DNA of 49,946 bases from JABDGZ01 sp964487685 (lineage in GTDB: Bacteria > Omnitrophota > Gorgyraeia > Zapsychrales > Fredricksoniimonadaceae), in assembly GCA_964487685.1 (NCBI GenBank), contig CAZASA010000010.1:1-49946 (forward strand). The letters are read 5' to 3'. Every line of letters starts with the position of its first letter. Positions within the stretch are counted from its first letter, which is position 1. Of the stretch, positions 49,930 through 49,946 are shown in pieces. A model generated the notes under the pieces. That model saw nothing but the letters and a program-made list of their open reading frames with translations, was not told the DNA's origin and searched no databases. A program made the translations under genes and the position numbers.

Positions 49930-49946
49930 GGAGAGGTGGCAGAGTG
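49930..49946 (+). tRNA. tRNA-Ser, 5' end only (cut by window end)
   Basis: The final 17 bases, GGAGAGGTGGCAGAGTG, match the start of a bacterial tRNA-Ser: a 7-bp acceptor strand GGAGAGG, T8, G9 and the D-arm GGCAGAG. The rest of the gene is outside the window, so the anticodon is unknown. Confidence 0.65.

Overview
The window reads as a chromosome segment of a Gram-negative-type bacterium using the standard bacterial code. Indicators are a SurA-like periplasmic foldase, a C-terminal processing protease, class III prepilin leaders, bactofilin, GatCAB in place of a glutaminyl- or asparaginyl-tRNA synthetase, and a fused SecDF. Together with the many GT-C/TPR membrane proteins and pseudopilins, this suggests a PVC-related candidate phylum such as Omnitrophota. 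That placement is inference from gene style only. Two runs of exactly 100 N show that this is a scaffolded, probably metagenomic, assembly.

Layout. (1) 0.1-2.4 kb: four coupled pseudopilin genes. (2) 2.4-15 kb: an AT-rich envelope-glycan island. It holds GT-C-like and YfhO-like membrane proteins, a GT2 glycosyltransferase, two acyltransferase-3 proteins, a methyltransferase and a papain-like peptidase. (3) 15.1-42.7 kb: a dense, almost entirely plus-strand housekeeping block. In order: tRNA-Ala, rsmE, recA-recX-alaS, hisD-hisB-(GIY-YIG)-hisH-hisA-hisF-hisI, trpE, rpsP, yajC-secDF, a miniature mfd, surA-pdxA-rsmA, ybgC-serpin, gatCAB-ctp, a divergent polysaccharide deacetylase and tsaD. Start/stop overlaps (ATGA, TAATG) are very frequent, so long translationally coupled operons are likely. 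(4) 42.7-44.2 kb: a three-gene operon of a bactofilin fused to an excisionase-type HTH, an HTH protein with a C-terminal membrane anchor, and an internally deleted tyrosine recombinase. (5) 44.2-49.9 kb: three more large membrane proteins of glycosyltransferase type and the first bases of a tRNA-Ser.

The most striking feature is a family of small palindromic elements (core TGGATNCCCG...CGGGNATGACA) seen only in the housekeeping block. They fill intergenic gaps and show compensatory changes in their stems. Their 3' half is repeatedly tandem-amplified, and both assembly gaps lie in such arrays. Two copies lie in frame inside essential or conserved genes: rsmE, just before its GPEG motif, and alaS, as a 9-residue tandem. 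A second, unrelated palindrome also sits in frame in alaS. This resembles the behaviour of Rickettsia palindromic elements, but in a different sequence family and apparently a different lineage.

Other points of interest are the Mfd lacking most of the UvrB-like half and the C-terminal domain, an AT-rich hisB/GIY-YIG islet bounded by repeats inside the his operon, and conservation of the enterobacterial order surA-pdxA-rsmA.
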